Shown: positions 49,190 to 62,009 of the stretch, in pieces
Position numbering within the stretch: position 1 is the stretch's first letter
Layout of the letters: each line of letters starts with the position of its first letter
From: Leptodactylus fallax
Taxonomy: Eukaryota; Chordata; Amphibia; Anura; Leptodactylidae
DNA length: 64,000 nt
Assembly: GCA_947044405.1 (NCBI GenBank)
Contig: CAMRHE010000063.1
Location: forward strand, 5,699,501-5,763,500
Reading direction: 5' to 3'
The notes under the pieces: model-generated
What the model saw: the letters and a program-made list of their open reading frames with translations, nothing else
The model's database searches: none
What the model was told of the DNA's origin: nothing
Position numbers and translations under genes: made by a program

Positions 49190-49770
49190 ACATCTGTATT
49201 AGTTTAGGAGGTCTGGTCTGGGGTCTGTATTAGTTTAGGAGGTCTGGTCTGGGGTCTGTATTAGTTTAGGGGGTCTGGTCTGGGGTCTGTATTAGCTTAG
49301 GAGGTCTGGTCTGGGGTCTGTATTAGTTTAGGGGTCTAGTCTGGGGTCTGTATTAGTTTAGAGGTTCTCTGGGGTCTGTATTAGTTTAGAGGTCTGGGGT
49401 CTGTATTAGTTTAGGGGTCTAGTCTGGGGTCTGTATTAGTTTAGAGGTCTGGTCTGGGGTCTGTATTAGTTTAGGAGGTCTGGTCTGGGGTCTCTATTAG
49501 TTTAGGGGGTCTGGTCTGGGATCTGTATTAGTTTAGGGGTCTGGTCTGGTGTCTGTATTAGTTTAGAGGTCTGGTCTGGGGTCTGTATTAGTTTAGGGCT
49601 CTAGTCTGGAGTCTGTATTAGTTTAGGAGGTCTGGTCTGGGGTCTCTGTTAGTTTAGGGCTCTGGTATGAGGTCTATACTAGTTCAGGGTGCCTAGTCTA
49701 GGCTCTGTATTTATTTATGGGAATCTGTATTTGTTAATAGAATCTGGTCTGGGGTCTGTATTTGTTCACA
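49190..49770. repeat. Minisatellite, 30-bp unit, right block (about 19 copies)
   Basis: Same unit as at 47184-48045, becoming degenerate toward the right (TCTGTATTTGTTCACAGGGT near 49755). Confidence 0.93.
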
Positions 49771-51120
49771 GGGTCTAGTCTGGGTTGTAACACTGGCAGC
49801 GGGTGCTGCTCTTTCTATTGATCCCTGCCACCAGGTTACTCTCTGCGTCTGCCAGTGTCCAGTTTTATTTGTAAAGTCATTTTGTGCCACTGACTTTACA
49901 GATAAAACAAGTCAAGAGCCATCTGGCAATGTACCTGCTCTCCCACCGGTATGCAGGCCCTCTTCCCTGCTCTTATTCTCCTCCTCCTCCTCCTGCATCT
50001 GTGTCCCATAGGGTATACATGTATTCCAGCATGTTCACCCAAACCATTCTCCAGCCAATTCCCAGCACTCAGAATTTATGTAATGCAGATTCCCTGGCCA
50101 CCTGAGCAATATAGGTTCCAAGCATACCAATCCCTGAAAGCCATTCTGCCCCTGCATTGTTTGATTCTCTGTGTATTGACCTTGGCTTGTTCCTGACACC
50201 ATTTCTGCTCCTAACTTTGCTCTGTTGATTTGCTGAGGCTGACCCTGGATTGTCTCTAACCTACAAACCTGTGCTGCGAGATCATTTTAATGGCTTGTCC
50301 CAATAAGATGACCACTGTCTATGTGTTCTTTTTACACCCGTTCTATTAGACAGAGTGAGACCCAACATTACATAGCAGCCCATTCATTTCAATGCACATC
50401 ATGTAAGACCAGATTTATCCTTAAAATGTGAGATTGCTTGCTATTTCTTGCCAAGACAACAGCTGCCAACGGGTCCTCATTTACTGAAGGAGCGGAACAT
50501 GATTTTTTTTAGTTTCCATTAAGATATAATCATCACGAGCAACTTAGTATATTCTTTGCTTACTGAGCTACATCTTGTATGTTTATTCAGAGCTGCATTC
50601 ACAATTCTGAAGTCTATAGAGCTGAAGTCTCCAAGCATTCTTGTTCAGAGACTTGCATTCATGGAAGTATGCACATCAGACCTGATGTACAAAGTACTAA
50701 GTGCATCACTGAATATTGCACTAAGGGGTCTCAGCCGAACTGTTAGGGGTTTGCCGGCCTCCAATGACAACTTCATGGGCCTTTCTAGGGTTGCTAGATT
50801 CAGGGTCCAAACCCCAGTGAATATGTACTGAATTCTTCCCCACCAGTGCCAAAGACAACAGAACTGAGCAGATGCAGTAACAGAAAAAAATCTGATTATA
50901 TTCGTTCACTTTCCTCATCTTCTCCGTTCAGCCCAGACCACCATGAATACTTCTTCCAGCCAGGACTCGTCACAGACATCGTAGGTTCTTTAACGTTTCC
51001 ATTATCACATCCTGGTGCCATAACAGTGTTATCCCGCTGCTACCCTTAATATTGTGCCTGCGGTTCTGCCCAGAGCCCCCAAACAGGCATCCCCCTAAAA
51101 CACTAGCATCTGGCAAATAG
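49771..51120. other. Intergenic DNA, nothing recognised
   Basis: No domain-bearing frame, RNA gene or clear repeat. The open frames here are short and without resemblance to known families. Confidence 0.35.
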
Positions 51121-51124
51121 TGCT

Positions 51125-51870
51125 ACCTACAGTACACAGTGCCCTCAAAATATGCCCCCAATGTGCCCCATTAGTAATAGTGCCCCTTATAGTAATAATA
51201 CTTCCCCAGTGTGCACCATGAATAATAGTGCTCCAATAGTAATAATGCTCCCCCAGAGTGCCCTATTAATAAAAGCGCCCCCAATAGTAATAAGGTCCCA
51301 TACAGTAATAATGCCCCCTACTCTTTTACATCGGTAATAGTGCCCCTTATAGTAATAATACTTTCCCAGTGTGCACCATGAATAATAGTGCTCCAATAGT
51401 AATAATGCTCCCCCAGAGTGCCCTATTAATAATAGTGCCCCCAATAGTAATAAGGTCTCACACAGTAATAATGTCCCCTACGGTGCCCCATTGGTAATAG
51501 TGCCCCTTATAGTAATAATACTTCCCCAAGTGTGCACCATGAGTAATAGTGCCCCCATAGTGCTCCCAACAGTAGTAATATTCCCCCAGAGTTCCCTGTT
51601 CCCCAATAATAATAATGCACAATAATAATGCCCCTACTGTGGTCCATTAGTAACAGTGCCCCCCTAATAGCAAAAACCTTCGGCAGCATGCAACTATTAG
51701 GCATAGTTCCTTGATAATGTCTCCAATAGTAATAATGCTCCCCAGTAAGCACCCCCAATAGTAATAATGAGTAATAGTACCCTCATAGTAATAATGCTCC
51801 ATCAGGATACCTCCATTAGGGCCCGCAGTAGTAATAATGTTCTCCTGGTGTGCCCCCCTATAGTGCTCTT
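51125..51870. repeat. Higher-order tandem array, about 160-bp unit of about 30-bp subunits
   Basis: Subunits resemble GTGCCCCCAATAGTAATAAT. The block TGCCCCTTATAGTAATAATA starts at 51181, 51341 and 51501, a clean 160-bp period. GTGCACCATGAATAATAGTG follows in each. The array therefore has a higher-order structure; it fades after about 51700. Confidence 0.85.
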
Positions 51871-53900
51871 AAATTACATCCATATTGCCTGTTAGCTTGT
51901 TGGACATTTGGGGCACCAGACAGATATGGGGCGTATCATACCCCTGATCTTTTTTGCTAGGAATACCCTGGGGTATCCAGGTGAATTGTGAATGCAGCTC
52001 TGGAGTGCAATAACGTCTGTAACTGAGGATAAGTAATGCAATGTATATACAAGGGAAATTCTAGGAATAAACTGTAAAATAAAGGTCAAAGATGAAACTA
52101 TAAATATATATACATAGACCTTGTAGGGGAAGAGAGAAAAAACAGCTTAGCAACGAAAACCAGATTATAAAACAGATCTTATGGAAAAGAGTCTAAAAAT
52201 AACCTTCACAGGTACATTATCTGCGGAGGATCTCATACCTTGTCAGAACCTGAGATATGACATTAGGATCTGCTATTATCAGCAATTATAAGCTGTAGAC
52301 AGTACAGGCTGCTGAGGTAGCAGTCACACCCGGGCCCCGCTGCTTAAAGGGACCTAAGGGCCCCTCAGTCACATGAGGCACCAGCACTGGTAGGTGGGGG
52401 GGTCCTGTTAAAGGTTTTACATTAGGACTCTGAAACATACAGTAAACCTCATCATTTAATGATTTATTATATTTCTATCTGGATGTGGGAAAGCTGTGTG
52501 ATAACCAGACCACTTGCAAGTCTAGGTCCCTTTAGCGATATCAACCAATCCCCTGGATGGCCGCATAATGCAATGCTGAACAGGTGATCTATGATTGCAT
52601 AACATGCCTAGTGTCAGAGAGTGTTCATATCAGCATCACCCAACTTTCCCAGGATCAGATAGATGTAAAACCTGCTGGCTAGAAATCCTCTCCCTCTTAC
52701 TTAGAATGGCAGATCTCAAATATCCATCTATAGGCATTTAGCGCCATATAACGTTAACTTAATAACGTCATGTAATGGCAGCACATTTCACATATTAATG
52801 TCAATATGGTGCTCAAACAATACCGCCATAACGTGCAGAAAGTTGGGTTAAGATTCTAAAAGTGCATTACATAATGCTACCAAATAACAGCCCTTTGCGG
52901 TGCTGTAATACTCCCACATTATCATGATCTTACTGCCATACACAGCCCAAATAGCACCGCCAAACAATTCACAAATATAACCGCCAAAAAAATTGTTCAA
53001 CTACTCTCACTACATACATGCACATCACACATGTATACTGTGCTCATACACATGTAGAAATATTTTCAACTCATTTGGCTGCATTCACTTACTGCTTCCC
53101 GCTCTTGCCTGTGGCCTCCTCCGCTTCCCTTTTCAGCCTTTAATGGGCCCGGTGCGCCACACATAATATTGTGATGTTGCGATGTAATGTGTGGCACACA
53201 GAGGCCCCCTGGAGGCTGAAAAGGAAGTGGAAGACTGCAGTGAGCAGGAGCGGGATAGGTAAGTTACCGGATCCCCACTGCCCATTAAAAAAGCAATGGA
53301 GGACCAGTAGGGCCTCCGAAAGGTACGGGACCCACCAGGGGATTCACCTGTACTCTGGTGGACCAGGCAGACCTGCTGTCCCCTACAAAACTTGCTTCAG
53401 ACCTCACAGTATAATAGTGTTCTCTGGGTGATGAACCCCAAAAGCTTTAGGTGTGGGTAAACCCCGAAACTTTTGGAAAATTTGGAAAAAGCCTGAAACT
53501 ATTGGCAAATCTGTTAACTCATGGTGTAGATTTCAGACATAATTTCCGACAATTTTATGCCATAAATGATAATGAATTTAATGAAGGCCAGGCCCGAAAA
53601 CTGGCGTAAGAATCATAAAAAATTTGCTGCATAGGGGGAGATATATGAAGACTGGTATATATAACCATGGGAGGGTTCGCCTCATCCCCTACAGGGACAT
53701 AGATTTCAGAGATCATTTACACCAATAAACTGGCCCAACTCCTTCTTCCGTGACAGTAGTGTGGGTGAAGCAAAATCGAAAGAAGACACAAAACATCCAA
53801 TTTGTGCAAAAAAATGTGCAACTTTTTTATGTACCAGAAAACTAGGCATAATAAATCTTTTACATAGTGTGCAAATATCAATTAATTTAGTTTAATTGGT
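51871..53900. other. Intergenic DNA, repeat fragments only
   Basis: It contains a CATCACCCAACTTTCCC fragment near 52635 and a GGGCCCC-rich remnant near 52335. It also has an inverted pair around 53140 and 53200 (GGCCCGGTGCGCCACACA against TGTGTGGCACACAGAGGCC). No gene is seen. Confidence 0.35.
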
Positions 53901-53914
53901 CAACCCAGTAAGAG

Positions 53915-54175
53915 CGTATTCACACATTGTGGCTGAATCCCAGTGCGCTGTGTGAATACATCCTAACTGCAGGTGTCATTACTTTTTCACACGGGGCCAG
54001 TTTGTCTTCAATAATTGCATCTAATTATATTAAATTCATTATTTAGTGTTCATTTTTGTTTTATTCGATTAAAATTTTTTAAATTTGTTTAAATTTTTTT
54101 TATATTACATGATACAATTCTAGTAGAAATAGGCAGGGGGGGGGGGCAAATACTTTTCCACCTCACTGTAGTCCT
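53915..54175. mobile_element. Tc1/mariner-like terminal fragment
   Basis: It has ATTACTTTTTCACACGGGGC and, at the right, GGGGGGCAAATACTTTTCCA followed by CCTCACTGTA. GGGGCAAATACTTTTTCAC-type ends are common in vertebrate Tc1-like elements. No transposase is present. Confidence 0.5.
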
Positions 54176-54869
54176 TCATAGTAATTGTCTCTGATTTCCG
54201 TTCGCCTCCAATAAAGGTTTACATGCGATGCCTCAGCAGAAACTAAAGCTCATCCAGAAAAATTCTCCGGAGTTTCTTCCACATTTCGCTTCAGGCTTCT
54301 GCCAAATTAATGTCAAATTAACACCAAGTCGTTGCTTCTTCACAAGCCGCGGCGAGAGGACGACCTTGCGCCTGCTTTATCGGCCTGTCTTACTACAAGC
54401 TGACACATCCTAATTCCATTTATTTCTATGAAGGCGTCTAACCTCCGCCTGCCCGGCTTCATGTCAGGTAACAGCGGCCGATTCCCATATCTACTCTGAC
54501 CCCATGTAATGTAATACCCCCCTCTCCAGGCGTCCCATTGGAGATTGGATCTATACCGGCCCCTGGTTGAGCGTCTCTTACTATCTGGCAGTAAATTGAA
54601 CATGTAGTGTTATTTGACCATGGGATCTTTCCTCCAACCTTTCCCATTCATTGGGGATTGAGAGAAATCATAACTAAATGATGGGAATTTGTGGATTTAA
54701 AGAGGAACAAAACACAGAAAAATCCAGACGGTGGAAAGTTCATACATGTGAATGTAGACGATGGATTTATACAAGGTTACAAGTTAGACTTGGGACACAT
54801 GCATACGATATGTGCACACACCCTGTGGGAGGCACATGTCAGTACTATAGGTCTGGATTATGTCCAAAT

Positions 54870-56307
54870 GGGCCACTATATTGGGACAAGGGTTAGTTCC
54901 AGGCAACCAGTTATTAACCACATTCTCTACCCTAGACCACCAGGGAACCAAATCACCATTTCTATCTTTGATCACCTAGAAAAGAGGTATTAACAGAGAA
55001 TAAGTAACCTAGAATGGGCCACTATATTGGAATAACAATTTTTGGGACAGTTTCTTAAGGGTCAATGCCAAGTAACCTGTTATTAACCACCTTCTATACC
55101 CTAGACCATTAGGGAACCAAATAATCACCATTTCTACCCTAGATCACCAAGAAAAGAGGTACTAACTTAGTTTAGAATAACTAAACTAGCATGGGCCACT
55201 ATATTGGAATAACAATTTTTTGGACATATTCTCAAGAGTTAATACAGGGTGACCAGTTATTAATCTCCTTCTCTACCCTAGACCACCAGGGAAACAAATA
55301 TCAAATTCTTCGACCCTAATCCATCAACGAAGAAGGTATAACCTAAACCACCGGGGAAACAAATAGTAACCCCTTCTACCTTAGATCACTAAGGAAGGAG
55401 GTACTAACCTAGAACACCAGGGTATCACATTTTCACCCCTTCTTCTACCTTTCCCAATGTGTAAGGGAGCACTGACTACACGGGAATAAAATATTAATCT
55501 TTACACTACCCTAGACCATCAAGGATTCATTTTTAAGCTCTTCACTTCCCTAGACCACCAAGGAAGTGGTTATTAAGTCTAGACCACAAGGGAGTCAAAT
55601 ATTCCAAAGCATATCAAGGAAAGAAGCATTAAGCTAGACCACCAGGGGAATGAAAACCCTTCTTCTACCATGGACCACCAGGTAAGGTTACTCAACTACA
55701 AGGGTATAAAATATTAACCTCTACACTACCTTTGGTCACCAAGGAATCATTTTTTAAGTTCTTCACTTCTCTAGCCCACCAAGGGAGTTGGTATTACCTC
55801 GAGACCACCAGGGAGTCAGATATCAAAGCTGTCAAAGAAAGAGGCATTAATCTAGAGTAGACCACCAGGGAATCAAATAGTAGCCCCTTCCTCTCTAGAC
55901 TATCAAGAAAAGAGGAACTAACTTAGACCGCCATTGGCATCAGTTTTCCTACAGATTTTCGGTCTACCATATAATATTAACTTTCTCTTCTACCCTACAG
56001 CATCAAAAAATCAAATATTAAACTCCTCTTCTACCCTAGAAGAAGTGAACATTATACTAAACCACAATGGAATCCTATGTTAACCTCCTCTTCTACCCTA
56101 GGCCATCAGAGAATCCAATATGAACCTCTTCTTCTAACCCTAGACCACCAAAAACGGAGGCATAGAGCTCTCTGGTATGAACACCTCTTTCTAAACTACC
56201 AGGGAATCAAATATTAACCTATTTTTCTACCATAGACCATTAGGGATTAATATATTAACATCCTCGTCTACTCTAGGCATCTAAGGAATGGGGGTAATAC
56301 CACAGAC
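54870..56307. repeat. Degenerate tandem array based on CCCTAGACCACCAGGGAAT
   Basis: Units contain CTACCCTAGACCACCAGGGA and ATCAAATATTAACC. The first three follow a longer unit marked by GGGCCACTATATTGG near 54870, 55016 and 55193. Spacing varies and identity is low, so this is an old array. It resumes after the insertion at 56308. Confidence 0.8.
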
Positions 56308-56739
56308 CAGTGTTATTTTCAAGCAAAGTACCCCCCCGAAAAAGTCCCAACCAAGTACACCCAAAGAAGCTATTTTTTATAAATTACTTATAACAGTTAT
56401 GTAATGACTGCCACAGTGCCCTCACGTGTAATATAATGGCCCCTACATCCAGAGATGTCTATATTACATGCTGCATAGCATGCAGGTCCCCCCTGCCAAG
56501 AGCAGACACTCACTCATGGCCTACAGTACCACTTTAGAAGCGCAATGAGTGCTCCTGTCAGTACTATCAACACTCAGCACCCGGACCAGAGAGGAAGTGG
56601 GGAGCAGTATGGTGCCCATGACCATGTGGGGTGTCCATCTTGGAAAGAGGGAGCCTGCATGCAGTGCAGGATGTAAAATAGAGCAGTAGTTCTTAGGTGT
56701 ACCCCCTGTGGTACCCGTACCACAGGTTGAGAACCAATG
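56308..56739. mobile_element. hAT-like element inserted in the tandem array
   Basis: The left end is CAGTGTTATTTTCAAGCAAA, followed by a GTACCCCC motif. The right end is GGTACCCGTACCACAGGTTG plus AGAACCAATG. The flanking 8-mers CCACAGAC and CCCTAGAC match at six of eight positions, which fits a decayed 8-bp duplication inside array units. No intact transposase; the open frame in it (56521-56829, minus) shows no motif. Confidence 0.65.
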
Positions 56740-56905
56740 CCCTAGACCACAAGGTGACCAACTATGAACACCCAACCAACTATGAATCTTCCCATATAGG
56801 GAGGCTACCCTAGACCACAAGGAAATCAATTATTATTCTCTTCTCTACCCTAGATCACCAGAGCTGGTAGCATTAATCCCTCCACTCCCTTAGACCACCA
56901 TGAAA
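56740..56905. repeat. Right remainder of the CCCTAGACCAC array
   Basis: Continues the units of 54870-56307: CTACCCTAGACCACAAGGAA and CTACCCTAGATCACCAGAGC. Interrupted from the main block only by the hAT-like insertion. Confidence 0.75.
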
Positions 56906-57109
56906 AACTTACAATTCACGAAATAGAGTAATCAATTTTTTTGGATATTATGAATGATATTATACCATGGATGCGCCTGAGCATACAGCTATCACAGGAG
57001 ACTAGATCTGAAGTACAAAGAGACATTGAAAGAACAAAAAGTTTACCTCTCTCTTATGACGAGACCTCCAAACCCCCCCCCCCATATATAACGGCCTGTC
57101 AGGGCAGAC

Positions 57110-57410
57110 ACGTATGAGTGGCGTACTAAATGTTCTTCCAATACAATGTCACGTCAAACCACATTTTTCTGAAATCCCTCAGGCCAGTGATATAAGATGC
57201 GGAGCTCGATTACTTCGTACGTCAAGTATTCCCTAAATTAAAAAGGTGATAAATTTAATCAACTTCAAGGACGTGTAAAGGCTGCGCCGTCTGTGAAGAG
57301 AGGTAATAACGTATTAAATAGCGCACTTATTCAATAAATGATGTCTCCATATTTCACATTGCCGTCTCTGATTATCTTAATGGCCTTGGATAATTACAAG
57401 GATGTTACGG
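57110..57410. other. Non-repetitive island
   Basis: Single-copy-looking DNA with TAAATTTAATCAACTTC and ATTATCTTAATGGCC strings, between repeat-rich flanks. Regulatory function is possible but unproven. Confidence 0.3.
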
Positions 57411-57599
57411 AAAAGGGAAATGTTTTGCCAACCCACAATTCGGTCAAGAAAGATTCCATCTATAGAAATACTTGGGGGGGAAAGAAAACAGCCCGTGAAG
57501 GGTCATCGTAGACAAGGGGGGCAGTTCATGTTGGATCCGTCCAGAGGCAGGATTAGGTTGAGTGAGCAGCTACCAAGGGCGCCACTGTAAAAAATTGAC

Positions 57600-58760
57600 T
57601 CTTAGGGTGTGTTCACACATCTGAATCTGCCGCGGATTCTGTCCCAAAATCAGCACCAAATTACGCCTCCCATTGGAGACAGAGATCAGAACAGGACTCT
57701 TCATTTTCTGACATCCGAACAGGCCCTAGAGGTATATTCACACGAAGGAAAAGTCCACTTTATGCATCAAAACCAGTCTGCAAAATCTGCTTCAAATAAC
57801 CTGCTCCAAAATTTGCCAGAATCTGCCCAAACAACAAACTGGACACTTATTTTTACTGCTGGCTGAAAAAAAATCTGAAAAAATCTGCCTCTGCTTCCCA
57901 TTGAAATAAATAGCAGGCAGATTACAGAAGGAATTTGGACCGGATCTTGAGGCAGAATCTGATGTTGGATGAATTTCATTTGTCTAAAAAACTGCCCTGG
58001 ACACCAAGACAGCTTTGCCCACCCCCAACCCCCTCCATTTGTGCTAGACTGATAGTGGTGTGGGACCCAAACATAAAACAATGGGACCCATACTAATGAC
58101 AGATTCATGATACACTTGGGTTGGGTCTAAAGATGGGCGAACCTCTTGGTCACGAGCAGAGTTTGACCCGAGTATCCCAAATTGTTCAGTTTTAGGCCTC
58201 CTCGTGGCATCCAGCGCTCTCCTGTTGATGTCATGAGTCTGGAGTCACCGATGAGGCCTGTGATTGGGCAAGAGTGGTGTCATGACATCACTGAGGAGAC
58301 AGAGAGAGCACCGGATGCCGTGAGGAGGCCCAAAAGAGGTGAGGGAAGGAGAGTATGAATATTTTTTTATTTTTTACACCTACCCTGGGCCTCCAGCTAT
58401 TATACCCTGGGGTCTATAGAGATCTCACAGTATAATAATGTCATTTCCAGTTCTTTTCAAACTTGTTCAACCAGAAACGAATTTTGGGAGGGTCGCCCAT
58501 TTCTAGTTGGGTCATAAGTTGCATTAGAGGATTCATGAATGCTGCAAGTGCCCTCGTAACTTGAAAATCCTGCTCCCCAGTGCCAAAATCTGTGTTGGGT
58601 CCCCTACCTACCTTGTGCCATTTATAATAGTGGTATATTTTATGTGTCAGAGGGACATTTGGGGGCCCCAGGGTTCAGGGCCTGGTAGTGACTGCCATGT
58701 GAACAACCCCCCTATGGTCTCTACATGTGAGCAAAGAGTTGGCCATATATGATACAATAT
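57600..58760. other. Dispersed repeats, no gene
   Basis: 57600-57960 holds TGTGTTCACACATCTGAATC-type repeats also seen near 20510. A decayed hAT-like family B copy lies near 58550-58700 (CCTGCTCCCCAGTGCCAAAA, then GGTATATTTTATGTGTCAGA). Confidence 0.5.
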
Positions 58761-59284
58761 AACATATCATTATAGGGCTGCTGGCTTTACTGTATGTGGG
58801 CACTGTATGACATTATCTGGATTATATATGGGTGCTATTGTACGCGCCATTGATCTGGGGAAGGTTTTCTGCGCGTCCATGCTTTCCATCAAACCGCCAT
58901 TCCCAACTGGTCACAGAACATGGTATAGCGGCGCATTATGCGATATATTCAGGGTAGGCTATAAATGTTTTACAAAGTGTAATGTTTGCATGGGACAAAC
59001 TGTTCTGGCTCCAGATGACTGAAATTTACCATTACTTTTTATATTTGACTCGTGATACAAACAACAAGGATGATAAATTGCCAAGCGACACAAATGGCGG
59101 CATTAAATCATCTTCGGGAGATGCTCGGAGACGGGAGATTCACTTTGGTACTTTGAGCTCCATCTTCTCCGGCTGATTTTAATGGGATTTACGGTCACTC
59201 AGAGTCTGCTAAGTGTGATTGGCGACTTGTTTATCTAGCACCCTGGCAGCGGCTTTCTCTGTTATAGGACTAGATATATATAAA

Positions 59285-60395
59285 TTATGTGCTAAAGTTT
59301 TAGGCAGACTAAAAAAAAACACTGAAAGCAAGAATAGTTTCAAAAATAGTTAAAAGGGTTAATAGTTTTTTTTTTTTTGCCAATTTACAAAATGAAGAAA
59401 AGAGAAATGTAAATCCCATCAATATTTGGTGTGACCTTTGCGCTGTGGATTTTTTGGCTCAAGTGAAGAATGTGTCCCTCCTTCCAGACGTAAAGTGGTC
59501 ATGCTGGGCACATAGGGCACACATGCATCACTCACCACCATCCCCATAGGCCTCTATGCTGTACCCATCCTGAAGCCTGATACCTGGCCTGGGTATGCAG
59601 ACCCCATAGCACCCCTTTGAAACCATGGGAACAGTATCCCTGGTACATCCACCTGCCCTGGGTCTTCACACTCAGCCCATGCCTCTTGCCCTGAGCCCAG
59701 GTAGGTGTTGCTAATGGACCAGGTGGGTAAACACTTCACCCATACTCCCCCTGCCCCTTCAGCCCTGTACTGTCATCATGTCATCCTCCCAGCCACCAGT
59801 ACTGTAAGTACCGTTATCGTCAAAGTCAAAATGGCGGCCCATCATTCAGGGGAGCAAGTGACTGTGTCCTGACGTGGACTTATGTCCTACACCCTCATCA
59901 GGGCATGGCATTTACACCCCCTGCATCCCACTCATAGCTGCCAACATCGCGCCAACCCCAGCCTAGGATCATCTGCCGCTAACCGCGTCCCCACACAACC
60001 CTCGCACTTCTTCGCCTCCTCATTATCATCATCACCCGAATCAAGTGAACACCATGTCCCCCTGATTAGTGTCAAGAGAAGTCCTAGAGGGACATCTTCA
60101 CTTGGTCCAATTCTTCTGGTAACACATACAGACAGAACTTGGCATGGAGTTTGTTCCCGCCGCCATCTTGGAGACCTAAGCCCAGATCTTCTGTGGATGT
60201 AGACTTGCTCCAATCCTTCTATCTCTTCATGTCATCCCAGACAGACTGGATGATGTTGAGATCAGGGCTCTGCGGCGGCCGGATCATCCAGGACTCCTCC
60301 TCCACAGGTCACACCAAATATTGATGGATTTACATCTCTTTTGTTGCTAATTTTTTTTTACCTAAAACGTTTGCACTTAACTGTGTACAATATTT
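59285..60395 (-). pseudogene. Tc1-like element with long inverted ends, family 2 (copy 1), transposase decayed
   Basis: The left end GTGCTAAAGTTTTAGGCAG is mirrored on the right by CCTAAAACGTTTGCAC. The homology continues inward: AAATGTAAATCCCATCAATA with TATTGATGGATTTACAT. Near 60215-60290 the minus strand encodes SPDLNIIQSVWDD, the conserved block around the third catalytic residue of Tc1 transposases. The middle (about 59470-60170) does not match a transposase and may be a secondary insertion. Confidence 0.7.
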
Positions 60396-60944
60396 TTTAT
60401 ATACTGTATATAGAGAGAATGTTTAATATAATAACCTGTAAGCAATAATACAAATTATATCACAAAAAACTTTTTGCTAGTCAACTTTTTGCTTTAAGAG
60501 TTCATTCCCGGTCTACATAAAAGCCACTCATTTGTCTGTATTCCAGTCACATTGTCCTATAATTTCTTCACCTTATAATTTTATAGGTGTCCTGGCTGAG
60601 CAATGCCCATGGCGCCAGTTGTGACCTCGTTGGCTTTATGGACTGGATGATATTTAAGCCCTTTTTATGGACTGTAGAGATGACAATCTACATCGGTGGC
60701 ACATCAAGTTATTGCCGTAGTAACCATTGCAACAGGGTCCCCCTCTCGCCAGTGTGAATTTTAAGGTTGAAATTACATGAGATTTGCCTGTAGTTCGTGG
60801 TGTGATGCAGTGGGCATGTGAACGGGGTTCAAGGGGTGGTTGTATAATGTCATTTTAAGGGTATAGGACCGAGAAAGTAGATTCTTTAACTACAGACTTT
60901 TGCAAAGAATGTTACTATTAGGGGTACACCTATAGACGATGCAG

Positions 60945-61466
60945 AGACGTGTGATGTGCAAAAGTTTTAGGCAGGTGTGAAAAAATTGCTGTAAAGTAAG
61001 AATGGTTTCAGAACTAGAAGGGTTAATAGTTTATTTTTGTGAATGAAGAAAAGAGAAATGTAAATCCCATCAATATTTGGCGTGACCTTTGCTCTTTGGA
61101 AGAGGAGTCCTGGAAGTGATGATTCGGCCCCCACAGAGCCCTGATCTCAACATCATCCAGTCTGTCTGGGATGATGTGACGAGACAGACAGATTGGAGCA
61201 AGCCGAAATCTAAGTTCTGTGCTTAGTTCTCCAAAATGATGGGGGTAACTTCCCTGCTGAGTTATCCCAAAACCTGTCTGCAATTATCGAGAAGAACAAA
61301 GGGCAAAGGTCATACCAAATATTGTTGGGATTTAGACTAGAATTTAGATTCTCCATTGACTTCATTTTTGGCAAAAATAAACTATTAACCCTTCTATTTC
61401 TGAAAACATTCTTACTTTGCAGCATTTTTTCCACAGCTGTCTAAAACTTTTGCTCAGGACTGTAGG
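60945..61466 (+). pseudogene. Tc1-like element, family 2 (copy 2), transposase fragment
   Basis: The left end GCAAAAGTTTTAGGCAGG and right end CTAAAACTTTTGCTCAGGAC form inverted termini. On the plus strand from about 61125, RPPQSPDLNIIQSVWDDV is legible, the typical Tc1 DDE block. The copy is internally deleted (about 520 bp). It shares GTAAATCCCATCAATATTTG with copy 1. Confidence 0.75.
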
Positions 61467-62009
61467 TGATAACTGTGAGATCAGCAGAGGTCCGACCGAT
61501 GAAACCCCCACGATTGCCAGAACGATGGTCTGTGTACCCTGTTCTCCCCCCACCTATGAGACTGAAGGACCTCCATTCCGATCATCAATAGGTTTGACTT
61601 GTGATTTATTATATTTCATGTGTGAAATGTTTTTGCTGTGATATTCATAGAAAATATATGCAGGAATTTATTAACCCATCTAGGTCAGATGGGTGTCATT
61701 TTGATTTATCTTTGCAACCAAAAATGTGCTAGGTCGTTTGTTCTACGCCTCACTCGCCATTTTTTTGCAAAATTGGGCAGAGTAGGGTGGAGAGCAAGGT
61801 GGGCCAGCGGGGAAAGCCTTGGCCCCGACAAATTTATTATAACTCACGCCAAAGGAAGAAGTTACACAAGAAATTGGAACCAGATCCTGACTTGTGTAGA
61901 TTTCATTCTGGTGCCCACCCAGGTATCTGTGGTTGCGTGAAGGGGGCCCCCTAATTAGGACACGCCCCCTAGAAATGGTCCAGGCAGAGACACAGGGGTG
62001 TAATGGAGG

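Noticed and set aside
59882..60202. 106-codon plus-strand frame inside the Tc1-like element
   Set aside because: It overlaps the reverse side of the transposase remnant and has no domain; treated as chance.
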